Source of the DNA: Mastigamoeba balamuthi
Lineage: Eukaryota; Evosea; Mastigamoebida; Mastigamoebidae
DNA length: 64,000 bases
Direction of reading: 5' to 3'
NCBI GenBank assembly: GCA_902651635.1
Contig: CACRSC010000035.1
Location: forward strand, 255,176-319,175
This document shows, in pieces, positions 52,661 through 63,337 of this stretch. The position numbers and the translations under genes were made by a program. The notes under the pieces are model-generated. The model was not told the origin of the DNA, ran no database searches, and worked only from the letters and a program-made list of their open reading frames with translations. Numbering within the stretch: position 1 is the first letter of the stretch; every line of letters starts with the position of its first letter.

Positions 52661-55270
52661 ATGTCGGCGGGTTCGAGAATGGACGACGTCCTGCTGAGGC
52701 CCACGCTGACGCTCTACGGCCACACATCCGAGGTGCCCACGCCCCTCCGAGCATGCTGGACGGTCGTGCAGCGTGCCTGACGGTGTCTGTGCGCTGGCAG
52801 GTGACGTGCTGCGTGTTCTCCCCCGACGGCACTGCGCTGGCCACGTCATCGGACGACCGCACGCTCCGCCTCTGGCGCACAGGCGACGGCTGCTGCCTCG
52901 CCTCCCTCCTCGGCCACGCAGACACCGTCCGCCCTCTGCCCCCAAGAGCCCCAGAGCCCCAGAGCCCCAGAGCCCCCTGCCAGCAGGGCGGGGCAGTCGA
53001 GAGAAAACGAACGGCAGAACTCAAATAAGCGCTGACGTGGCGATGGCGGGCGGCGCAGGTGTGGTGCTGCGCCTTCTCGCCGGATGGGGCGACGCTGGCC
53101 TCGGCCTCGGCGGACGGCACCGCGCGGCTGTGGAGCACCGACACGGCGACGTGCAGGGCTGTGCTGCAGGGCCACACAGACGAGGCGCGACGGCAATCAA
53201 TTGATTTGGTGCCCACTGCAAAAATAAATAATGCTTGCTGCCCCCAACTCCCACCCCCGCAGGTCTATAGCTGCGCGTACAGCCCCGACGGCAAGGCGCT
53301 GGCCACGACGTCGTTGGACAGGAGCGCCAGGCTCTGGGACACGGCCGCGGGCACCTCGGAGATACTGGGCAGGCGCTCCTTCATCGTGAGCTCCCGGCCC
53401 AACGCAGCTGCACGCTCTCGGGCTGACACTGTCGCGTGTGGGGGTGATGGCGCAGGAGTTGACCTGCTGCTTCTCGCCCGACGGCCAGGTGGTCGCCGTG
53501 GGAGCGGACAGCAAGGCGGTGAGGCTGTGGAGGGTGGCGGACCACCAGCTTCTCGCGATGCTCGTCGGCCACTCCAAGTCTGTGCGGCCGATGCGCCACC
53601 CGCGGACCCGGGCAACTGAGCCAACGCGCGCCTGCAGGTGGGCTGTGTCGTGTTCTCGCCCGACGGGGCTGCCCTCGCGACGGCCTCGGACGACTCAACT
53701 GTGATGCTCTGGCGAGCGGACACTGGAGACTGCACCGCCACGCTCTCAGGCCACACGGGCGCTGTGCGTCGCCCTCCCAGCTCTGTCCTCTGTCGGAAGT
53801 CTCTCATTGGCACCACTCTCGTCTGCGGCCATCCCGACCCTCTGCAGGTGAACTGCTGTGTGTACTCGCCCGACGGCGCCACGATCGCCTCGGGGGCCGA
53901 CGACAACACCGTGAGGCTCTGGAGGGTCTCTGACTCCACGTGCACCGCTGTGCTGCGCGGCCACACCAACTGGGTGAGTCCGCCGCGTGGCCGAGTGACC
54001 CGCTCTCACAGCTCCGGCCCTACAGGTGTGGTCCTGCGCGTTCTCGCCCGACGGGAAGGCCATCGCCTCAGCGTCGCGGGACGGCACGGCCAAGCTCTGG
54101 GTGATCTCGGGCCCGAAGCCCTCGTGCGGCCCCATGTCGCGTGCGGCGGCAGGGCGTGCGCGCCTCGAGGCCTGCAATGCGGCTACTGAGGAGCTCGCCA
54201 AGCAGGTCCAGTCCGCCGCGGTCGCCTGCGAGCAGGCGGACGAGGCAGCGGCCACCGCCGGATCAGAGGCCGCGAAGCACGAGGCGGAGCTGGAGGCGCT
54301 CAGGCAGCAGGTGGCTGAAAAAGAGGCAGCGGTGCGTGAGATCCGGAGCGTGCTGGAGAGTGCCGAGAGGGCACAGGTGGCGGCCAGGGAGGCGGCTTCC
54401 CTGGTGATGGCCAGAGCAGAGGAAGCACGACACGAGCTAGAGAAGGCCGTTGCCGAGATGAAGCAGAGCAGGGCGCGCGAGGCGGAACTGTGGGCGAAGA
54501 TCGCGGGACGGAGCGTGGCGGCGCTGACGTGCGAGGACGTGGCCGACGTGCTGTGCGAGCTGGGGATGCAGCGGCACGTGGAGTGGTTCAGGGCCAACGA
54601 CATCAGCGGGGAGGTGCTCGACAGCGTCGACCTCAAGAGCCTCCAGCTCAGCCCTCCCGAGTGCAAGACTCTCTTCCAGGCCCTCGAGACCCTCAAGGCC
54701 TGCGGGCTGCTGCGCGTGACCCACGCAGCGCTGATCGCTCGCTCTGAGGGCCTCGAGCAGCAGAAGAGGGACGCGCTGCTGGCTGTCACGTGGGACATGG
54801 AGGGAGTGGCCAAGTGGATGCAGTCCCAGGGGCTCCCAGAGGACGTGCGTGCGCTTTTCGAGGAGTGGCATGTGTGCGGAGAGGAACTGGTGTTCATGCG
54901 GGTCAAGGAGCTGAAGGGCTTGGGCATCACGAGCCTCGGCAAGCGCGTGGCGGTGTTCAAGAAGATCACAGAGCTGCGCACAGCCCACCTCGAAGCCCTC
55001 GCACAGTGTATCAAGACGGCGGGGGCTGAGCAGGCGGCAGGGCCAGCAGTGCCGCAGGAATATGTGTGCCCCATCACGCTGCGGGTGATGGAGAACCCGG
55101 TGGTGGCGCCCGACGGGCACATCTACGAGGCCAGCGCCATCGGGCAGTGGATGCATGGCCACAGCACCTCGCCTGTCACAGGCCAGCACATGGAGAGCGC
55201 GCCCTACAAGCCCTGCTGGACTCTTCGGGCTGCCATAAGGGAGTTCCTCAACAATGCGAACAGCAATTGA
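52661..55270 (+). CDS. WDSUB1: WDSUB1-like E3 ligase: seven WD40 blades, coiled coil, two SAM domains, U-box (copy 1)
   Basis: Eight exons, 52661-52732, 52801-52926, 53059-53184, 53263-53385, 53456-53581, 53638-53763, 53848-53973 and 54026-55270, give 689 aa. Every inner exon is 126 bp (one is 123) and encodes exactly one WD40 blade in phase 0 (VTCCVFSPDGTALATSS and so on). Residues about 320-432 are a coiled coil, 442-505 a SAM domain (EDVADVLCELGMQRHVEWF), 530-594 a second SAM domain (GVAKWMQSQGLPEDVRALF), 620-689 a U-box (YVCPITLRVMENPVVAPDGH). Human WDSUB1 has WD40, SAM and U-box; a second SAM is extra here. The U-box should bind an E2 and the propeller a substrate. Intron 3 starts GC (GAG|GCGCGAC). 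AGATATTC lies about 25 bp before the ATG. Confidence 0.88.
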
Positions 55271-55282
55271 AGGCAGTTTCAA

Positions 55283-55512
55283 ATGAGCGGCATCAACGAC
55301 GGCACGTGCCTCCCCCACCCAAGCACCCGAGGACCGCCAACGTGTTCTACGTCGTGCGCATCCGCTGCCCCGGTCCTGGAAACGGCGGTGCGGAGGACAC
55401 AGGGCACAGGGGACCTGAGGTGGGGCAGCGGATCCGCACGACGTAGAACACGTTGGCGGCCCTCGAGCGCTTGGGCAGGGGACTGCAAGTGCCGTCGTTG
55501 ATGACGCTCATT
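55283..55512. repeat. Inverted duplication of a short coding-like segment (hairpin)
   Basis: Arms 55283-55376 and 55419-55512 are inverted copies (about 85% identical by eye). The minus-strand arm reads as an open peptide MSVINDGTCSPLPKRSRAAN followed by VFYVVRIRCP; the plus-strand arm has the same start (MSGINDGTC) but a shifted frame before ANVFYVVRIRCP. The segment lies just 3' of the WDSUB1-like gene. A transcript through it would fold into a long hairpin. Confidence 0.6.
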
Positions 55513-55744
55513 TTCTCGTCTGTGTGTGCACGTAGAGCTCTGTTGGTTTGGGGCAATGGCGCAATCGAGATTTCTCTTCGTCACGGCCACGCCCACACAC
55601 ATGGATCGCTGATTCTCTCCTCCAGGACACTTCCAAGTGCAACCCCAGTCTCCGATCCCCCTTTCCACACACTGCCACACACACGACGCGGAGGCGACGG
55701 TCGTCTCCCCCACAGTGGTCACAGCGGGGCTGGCAAGGCACAGC

Positions 55745-56475
55745 CCTCCAGCGCCTGCAGGGGGACGTACAGACTTGGTGCTGTTTGTCCGCTGCCCTTC
55801 ACAGCTTCACTGTCTTGTCCCCCGAGGCCACGGCGATCACCTTGCCGTCGGACGAGAAGCCAGCAGTACCACTCCTGCCCCGCGAACACCCCCCACACCA
55901 GCGTCAGCCCCAGGACCCCAGCGATGGCTCGTCTGAGTCTGAGGAGCTCACGACGCAGGAGCGCCTGCCCAGCCTCTCCGAGGTGCCAGCGGCCGTGTCC
56001 CAGAGTCTTGCGCTCTTGTCCGACGACGCCGTGGCCAGCGCCTTGCCGTCGGGGCTGTAGGCGAAGCAGTAGACCTGCGGCGAGCGCATAGATTCGGTGC
56101 GAATCATGTTCCAGAAATCAACTGATTGATGTCACATCTCGTTCGTGTCTTCGTTTTGCCGTTCGTTTTCTCTCGCCTTGCCCAGCCAGGGGCTCTGGGG
56201 GATCTGAGGCTCTGAGGGCAGGGGCGGACGGTGTCTGTGTGGCCGAGGAGGGAGGCGAGGCAGCAGCCGTCGCCTGTGCGCCAGAGGCGGAGCGTGCGGT
56301 CGCGAGGACGTGGCCAGCGACGAGCCGTCGGGGGAGAAGACGCAGCACGTCACCTGCGAGAGCACAGACGCCGTCCCTAACGCTGCACACACGTCCAGCG
56401 CGCTCCGAGAGGGGGCGTGGGCACCTCTGCTGTGTGGTCTGAGAGCGCCAGCGTGGGCCTTTGGGCGTCGCCCAT
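55745..56475 (-). pseudogene. Broken inverted copy of the WDSUB1-like gene
   Basis: Minus-strand pieces match, in order, exon 1 (MGDAQRPTLALSDHTAE from ATG 56475), blade exon 2 (VTCCVFSPDGSSLATSS, then out of frame), blade exon 4 (56074-55952, intact, 123 bp) and part of blade exon 5 (frameshifted, with a deletion). Blade exon 3 and everything after blade 5 are missing. It lies between two intact plus-strand copies. Confidence 0.75.
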
Positions 56476-56994
56476 CGTAGGAGAACAGGGGGACAATAGC
56501 CGCAGTTGTCCCAACCGACATAGTTGAGTTGATTCGGCAAATGTAGAGTTTAATTTGCACTCTGGCTGTCAGGCACATCACAGCCACGAATGCCTCCCAC
56601 TATTGGTTCAAGAAAGACAATGCATGTGGATGGAATCCTTCAGGCTCGTCCGAGCCCTTTTGCTGAACGGAGCATGCCACTTATGGCACTGCTCCCGGCG
56701 GCCATGTTGTTCCCCTCTGAATACCCCGCGGATGGGACACAAAATCTCACCGGAACGCAGTGCGGTGGTCCTTGGTCCGAGACCCTCTATCGGCCCCCAG
56801 AGAACCGTGATGGGTGCTACGCCACTACTGTGGGTCTGATGGTGGCTGTTTTTCCGGACTGCCGGCAGATGGTATGTGCCGCCGGCATATGTTATGTGCC
56901 GCCGGCATAAGCTATGAGCCGGCGAAACCCTTTTTGGAATGTCGGGCTAGAAGGATCGGTGGAGAGAATCAGATATTCTGCCGATTGTTCTCCT
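56476..56994. other. Intergenic, 5' flank of the second WDSUB1-like gene
   Basis: No gene. A short direct repeat of TATGTGCCGCCGGCATA type occurs at 56869-56925. AGATATTC lies at about 56971, 20 bp before the next ATG. Confidence 0.45.
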
Positions 56995-59493
56995 ATGGGC
57001 GACTCCCTCAGGTCCACGCTGACGCTCTCAGGCCACACAGCTGAGGTGCCTGCGTCCCCTGGGGAGAGTGGCCGTGAGACGATCCTGACGGTGTCTGTGT
57101 TCTGGCAGGTGACGTGCTGCGCGTTCTCCCCCGACGGCTCGTCGCTGGCCACGTCCTCCTGCGACCGCACGCTCCGCCTTTGGCGCACAGGCGACGGCTG
57201 CTGCCTCGCCTCCCTCCTCGGCCACACAGACACCGTCCGTCCCCAGCCTCCCCAGGCCCGTGAGCCCGCGCTGAGCGCTGAAGTGGCCGGTGGGAGGCGC
57301 AGGTGTGGTGTTGCGCCTTCTCGCCCGACGGGACGACGCTGGCATCGGCCTCGGCGGACGGCACCGCGAGGCTCTGGTGCCCGGGAACAGGGGCGTGCAG
57401 GACAATGCTGCAGGGCCACGCCAGTGAGGTGCGTGGAGACAATCGCTTGAGTTGGGTACCCAATTATATGTTTGTGTTTTGCTCCGCAGGTCTATGCACT
57501 CGCGTACAGCCCCAACGGCAAGGCGCTGGTCACTACGTCGTTGGACAAGAGCATCAGGCTCTGGGACACGGCTGCTGGCACCTCGGAGATGCTGGGCAGG
57601 CGCTCCTGCACGGTGATCTCCTCAGACGAGCCATCGCTGGTCCTTGGCTCACGCCAAAGGGATGTTAATTGGGGCAGGAATGGTCTTGCTGCTTCTCGCC
57701 CGACGGCAACGTAGTGGCCGTGTCCTCAGAAGACAAGAGAGTGAAGCTGTGGAGGGCAACGGACAAACAGCTGCTTGCGACACTTTCCGGCCACGCCAAG
57801 TCTGTACGTCCGCCTGCGAGCACATTCGATGCTTCTCACACCTTTCTGGCCACTGGCTCTAGATGGGCTGCGTCGCGTTCTCGCCCGACGGGGCTGCCCT
57901 CGCGTCGGGCTCGGACGACGCCACTGTGATTCTCTGGCGAGTGGCCACCGGCGGGCGCACCGCAACCCTCTCAGGCCATACGGGTGCTGTGCGTGTGGCC
58001 CGCCCAGCTGTGCCCTCGGATGCTACTCACCACATGTTCCTGTGCCCCACAGGTGAACTGCTGCGCGTACTCACCCGATGGCGCCATGATCGCCTCGGCG
58101 GCCGACGACAACACCGTGAGGCTCTGGAGGGTCTCCGACAACACGTGCACTGCTGTGCTGCGTGGCCATACCGACTGGGTGCGTTCCTTGTCCTGCCCAC
58201 TGCCATTGAGCCGCGTGCCTACTCAGCTGTGCTGGCCCGAAGGTGTGGTCCTGCGCGTTCTCGCCCAACGGGACTACTATCGCCTCTGCGTCGCGGGACG
58301 GCACGGCAAAGCTTTGGGCGGCCCCGGGCGAGAAGCCCTCTTGTGGCTTCATGTCGCGCTTTGGGGAAGGGCGCTCACGCCTCGAGACCTGCCTGCAAGC
58401 TGTGGAGGAGCTCAGCAAGCATCTTAAATCCGCACAAGCCACTAGCGATAAGGCAGGAGAGGCAGCGGCAACTGCAAAGGCGGAGGTGGAAAAGCATGAG
58501 CTGGAGCTGGAGGCACTGTGGCAGCAAGTTCGGGCCCAGAAGGAGGCTATACGGGAGCTCAGGAGCGTGCAAGAGAGTGCCGAGAGGGCGCAGCAGCAGG
58601 CGAGGGAGGCAGCATCGCTGGTGATGGCCAGGGAAGAGCGTGCCCGACGAGAGCTGGAGGAGACCGTGGCAGAGAGGAAACAGAGCAGGCAGCGCGAGGC
58701 TCAGCTTCGCGAGAAGCTGGCGGGAAGGAGCTTGGCGGTGCTGACATGCGAGGACGTGGCAGACGTGTTGTGCGAGCTGGGGATGCAGCGGCACGCCGCG
58801 TGGTTCAGGGCCAACGACATCAGCGGGGAGGTGCTCGACAGCGTCGACCTCAAGAGCCTCCAGCTCAGCCCTCCCGAGTGCAAGACTCTCTTCCAGGCCC
58901 TCGAGACCCTCAAGGCCTGCGGGATGCTGCGCGTGACCCACGCAGCGCTGCTCGCTCGCTCTGAGGGCCTCGAGCAGCAGAAGAGGGACGCGCTGCTGGC
59001 TGTCACGTGGGACATGGTGGGAGTGGCCAAGTGGATGCAGTCCCAGGGGCTCCCAGAGGACGTGCGTGCCGTGTTCCGTGAACGACAGGTGCGCGGAGAG
59101 GAGGTGGTGTTCATGCGGGTGGAGGAGCTGAGGGACATGGGCATCACGAGCCTCGGCAAGCGCGTGGCGGTGTTCAAGAAGATCACAGAGCTGCGCACAG
59201 CCCACCTTGAGGCCCTCGCGCAGTGCTTCAAGCTGGGCACAGCGGGGGCCGAGCAGGCGGCTGGGCCAGCAGTGCCGCAGGAGTACGTGTGCCCCATCAC
59301 GCTGCGGGTGATGGAGAACCCGGTGGTGGCGCCCGACGGGCACATCTACGAGGCCAGCGCCATCGGGCAGTGGATGCAGGGCCACAGCACCTCGCCTGTC
59401 ACGGGTCAGCACATGGAGAGCGGGCCCTGCACGCCCTGCAGGACTCTGCACGCCGCCATAAAGGACTTCCTCCACAGGGCCAACAACACTTGA
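56995..59493 (+). CDS. WDSUB1: WDSUB1-like E3 ligase (copy 2)
   Basis: Eight exons, 56995-57045, 57109-57234, 57303-57428, 57490-57612, 57678-57803, 57863-57988, 58053-58178 and 58243-59493, give 684 aa. Exon sizes match copy 1 blade by blade. Domains: seven WD40 blades, coiled coil, SAM (EDVADVLCELGMQRHAAWF), SAM (GVAKWMQSQGLPEDVRAVF), U-box (YVCPITLRVMENPVVAPDGH). The SAM and U-box region is almost identical to copy 1 at the DNA level, whereas the coiled coil and the WD40 blades have diverged, which points to different substrates or to gene conversion of the 3' half. All introns here are GT-AG. The two copies and the broken inverted copy form a small cluster. Confidence 0.88.
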
Positions 59494-59593
59494 ATGCACG
59501 CGGACAGGAGACAGTGGCCGCAGAGGTCAAGGGGGTCAGGGCAATGGAAGACCAAACAACAAGCTGCCAGCAACAACAGGCCAAAAACAAAGG

Positions 59594-59965
59594 CTAAAAC
59601 GACTTTCCGTTTGTCTAAACTATTTCCCTCAGACACCCTGTCAAATGGGGGACAAGGCAAAAAGTTGAATTTGAAAATCGGGAAACATAGGCCCACAAAA
59701 ATTCAGGGCCCCTGAAAAAAAAAATTTGAACACACGTTGGTTCTCTTGTTTGTTATCGCACGTAATAAAACTGTTGTATTTATTACTTGTAGTTTTATTG
59801 CATGCGAGAAACTGAAATACCAAGAAATCACAAACCTTTATTTTCACTGATCCATTTGCGGGCCTCTGTTTCCTGATTTCAAATGCGACTTTTTGCCCTT
59901 TTTTTCTCCATTTGACGGGGTGTTCGCGGGAAATAAAAATAGTTTGGACAAGGGAAAGTCGTTAT
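59594..59965. mobile_element. Foldback-type element: imperfect palindrome of about 370 bp
   Basis: The left half (59594-59775) and the right half (59785-59965) are inverted copies over nearly their whole length. Paired landmarks: AACGACTTTCCGTTTGTC with its counterpart near 59950, CCCTGTCAAATGG with 59910-59922, GGGAAACATAGGCCC with 59857-59872, and CGCACGTAATAAAAC with GTTTTATTGCATGCG near the centre (about 59780). No coding capacity. It lies about 100 bp past the WDSUB1-like gene. Confidence 0.65.
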
Positions 59966-60364
59966 TGCCTCAATTCAAAAGAGATGTCTCCTGTCCACCC
60001 ACTTGCTTAAGGATGAGCACCAATAAACGTCCAGAGACCTCGATCATGCCCAGCAACCCACAACAAAGGAGTTCAGATCAGATCCGACTTCCTTCCACTA
60101 CCAGTGAGGGAATAGCAGTGTTGTCTGACATATAAAGTTCAAACATGGGATCTCTGTCCTGCAGACTGTGAAAAGCCCCATAGACGTACTGAAAGTACCT
60201 CCCCAGATGAAGATTAAAAATAATTCTGCAGTCGAAACAACTCCTTACACAGGATCCGCCACAATTACAGTTGACCAAAAAGCTACTATGGCGTATCTGA
60301 TCAAACTGTATGTTGTCGAATTCATGATGCTGGTCTGATATATCTTAAGCTCTTAGTCAAGTCA

Positions 60365-60776
60365 CCTCTCTTTGACCATCACGACTCAAAGCATGTTAGC
60401 AAGTTGGCAACTCAGTGGAGAATGATCAATTCTGTTACTCGTCTTTGGTGGACAGCCTGCAGTCAGTCCAGATCTCAACCTCATTGAAAACGTTTGGAAA
60501 CTACTCAAATCACGTGTAATTCTTAGGAATCCCAGAAATATCAAGGAATTATCTCGTTTCATTCGCAAAGAGTGGAAGTCAATTCCTGTGGGTATGCTCT
60601 GAGATTGGTTGAATCTATGTCTTCAAGATTGCAGGAGGTGAGAATGTACAATAGTTACTGCACCCTGTAAAGGTGATCAGAACTCTTCCCATTCAATAAA
60701 GAAATGAATCAAATGTGGATTCGGATCTTTTGTTTGAACTATTTGACTGTTCAGTTCATTTTGGCGAGCACTGTAC
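60365..60776 (+). mobile_element. Remnant of a Tc1/mariner-type DNA transposon
   Basis: Plus-strand pieces in two frames match the C-terminal third of Tc1 transposases: HHDSKHVSKLATQW (around the second catalytic Asp), DLNLIENVWKLLKSRV (around the third acidic residue, Glu) and LRLVESMSSRLQEV. Frameshifts separate them, so the gene is dead. The right end is a TA plus a terminal-repeat-like sequence, TACAGTGCTCGCCAAAATG on the minus strand (60757-60775). No matching left end was found, so the copy is 5'-truncated. Confidence 0.7.
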
Positions 60777-61497
60777 CTTCGAATGCATAAGATTGATCAG
60801 ACTCTCAGTCGAATTGTAGATCGGTAGAGGTGATGTACAGGCAAAGGGCCAAGGGTCAGATCATCTTTAACACTCCTGACAAGCCCATGGATGCACAGTC
60901 AGCACTTCCAACCAACCTCAGCCATTGATTCCCCTTGTGTCATTGCTTTCGGCTCCAACACCACCCAGTGCGAGAACCCTATCTGTCATTACCAGGACGT
61001 ACCTGCAGCCTGCTCTCCTGGAATGGGCCAATGTTGAAAAAGAAAACGCTGCTAAACAGGTTGTGTGTGACCACAGGCCCATGTCCAGCCAAGATATGAT
61101 GCAAGCAGAGATGCTTTGATGAAAAAGAGCCTGGACGCTCATTCATGAATCACAGGTATGGCATGATCGTTAAGGTATTGGATGAGGTGCTAATGAAAAA
61201 CAGTGGCTTGGGCGACAGGCACTAGGTAATGAATAAGAGACTGATGTCAAGAACAACTCGTTGCGCTTTGCTGGATTAGAGTGAAAAGCAGTATTCGGCA
61301 ATAGGGATGCTGGCATGAGTATTTTTTGCCCCGAGATCTCCAAGTGTTCCCGATAAAGAAGATGATGATCAGATGGCACAGTGCGAAGGGAACTGATCAG
61401 ATTTATATTTGCATTCACTTGCATGGGTCTCTCAGTTTTCTCTGCCACAGCCATTGCAGCACTCGATAGTGTCACTAGCATTGTCTGGGATGGGGGC
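60777..61497. other. Intergenic; no gene seen
   Basis: A short open piece at 60925-61119 has no support. The right side is the 3' flank of the papain/VMO-I gene ending at 61498. Confidence 0.4.
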
Positions 61498-63337
61498 TCA
61501 GAAGGGGGTGCAGCGCAGGCGAACAGCGTTGAGGGCTGTGTCATCGCCCTTGCCCTGCTTCGGCTCAAGCCTCGTGCGTATTCCCGTCACTGCAGTGCCT
61601 TCGGGGCAGCTGTACCACTTGGACCACTCGCCCCAACTCGTCTTGCTGTGGCTCACATCCCACAGCACTTCGCTGCCCCTCCTGTCGCGGCAGAGCACCT
61701 TGATCGCGTTGAGGGCCGTATCGTCGCACTTGCCACACCCCTTCTCCACCAGTACCTGAAGCCCACCCACATAGTACCCAGTCGGGCAGAACACGGGCTC
61801 GTCCCACGTGCCCCAGGGGCCCACCAGAGACGTGGGGCCGCTCTGAGCGTCTCCACCATCGCAGATGAGGCGAACTCCATTGAGGGCCGTGTCGTCGCCC
61901 TTGCCCTGGCCGGCCTCGCTCTTGGTCACGAAGCCCACTGTGAACCTACCCCCGGGGCACGAGTCGAGGCCGCCCCAGTCGCCCCACTGCCCGTCGTTGC
62001 CCACCTCCTTGCCGTACGCGCAGGCCCCACCAGACTTGGCCGTGCACGTGGTCGCCAGGGCCACATAACCCCCACCGGACGCCTTGGCGATGTTGCACGC
62101 GTTGACGCCCTTCCTGATGCGGAAGAACCTGCGTTTCACAGCAGTTAGTCAGGGGCGAGCCCGTGTGAGGATGCTGCGTGCCCGTTTTCGCCCCAGTTGG
62201 GCCCCCAGCTGTTCTTAACGGTCCACGTGTTACGGTCGTAGCCCGTGATGAGCACTGCGTGATCGGCCGCGCCGGTGCACTCCTTGTCCAAGATCACGCC
62301 GCCGTGGTAGGACTTCAGTGCTCCGGCGTTCAGTGTCACCAGGATGGCGCTGTAGTCCACCAGAGCCTGCGGCATCGCCACGTTCTCGTCCGCTCCGACG
62401 ACTAAGTACCGATCGATCGACGCAGCAGCCTTGTAGCCCTCGTAGCCGCATGTCTGACGGTCGGCCGCGGCGTAGGAGTAGTCGCGCTCGGCCATGAGGC
62501 CCCCCATCCCGCGCGACAGCTGCACTGCGTAGTCGAGGGCACTTGATGGATACCAGCCGTCCTTGCAGGTGCCCGCGGTGCAGTCGAGCAGCTGCTGCGG
62601 GGCAAGCGTTACGTAGACGCCGTGGGTCTTCTTCCACGCCGCCTCCACCAGCCCGCACGTCGCGAACGCCCAGCACGACCCTGGTCAAAGAGCGTCATTA
62701 CCATCATTGGTTGGGTCCTTGACGCACCACAACCCTGTTGCCACCTGGCGATAGGGGAGACATCGGGGGAGAAGTACTTCTCGGGAGGGGCTCTGCGGTC
62801 TCGCTGGGCGATGCGGCTGTCGTTGGCGCCGTCTCCAGTGGACGGCAGGACCGCGCCGAGGTCCACAGTCGTCAAGTACGTCGCTGCGAATTCCTCGTCA
62901 CTGAGGTCGGTGAACTGTGGGCAGCAAGTTCCCACGTGAGTGAGAGGCCCGCCAATGTGGTGTGCGTACCTCGTTGATGCCGAACGTGGCTTCGGGCTGC
63001 TGCGCCTGCGTGGCCTCGATCTTGCGGATGTTGTCGAGGAAAATGGCCCTGCGCCTGTCCTCTGCGAGAGCACATGCCTTAAACTGTGTTGGGCGATGGA
63101 GTTGCTGTCGTGCCTTCGGCCTGTGAAACGTAGGAGCGGTGGTACAGCTGCTTGAACAGCTCCTGTGGGGATAGAGAAGTGAGACCAGAGCACACGTTTT
63201 GGCAGTGGCAGTGGGTACTGTCTCACGAAGGCGTTTGGGTCGTGGAGGGCGACGCTCGGGGGCCCGGCGCGGCAGATGACTGCCGATAGGGCTGCCACCA
63301 TAACCCCCAGAGTGAGCACTGCTCTGTGCTGCTGCAT
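61498..63337 (-). CDS. Papain-like (C1A) cysteine protease fused to VMO-I, catalytic Cys present
   Basis: Exons 63337-63227 (signal peptide MQQHRAVLTLGVMVAALSAV), 63162-62970 (I29 prodomain), 62914-62728, 62680-62182 and 62128-61498. The triad is complete: QQGCGSCWAFATCG, DHAVLITGYD, KNSWGPNWGE. The VMO-I domain has GQWGDWGG and three DDTALN motifs and ends RCTPF. Here the prodomain intron that is GC-AG in the paralogs starts GT (GAG|GTACGC), while the later intron keeps GC (GG|GCACGC). Inside exon 2 the linker after AEGT shifts frame by one and contains TAA, with no GT at the place where the paralog at 43979 has a donor; either an odd splice or a damaged gene. Upstream only a relic of the shared promoter remains. 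Confidence 0.8.
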
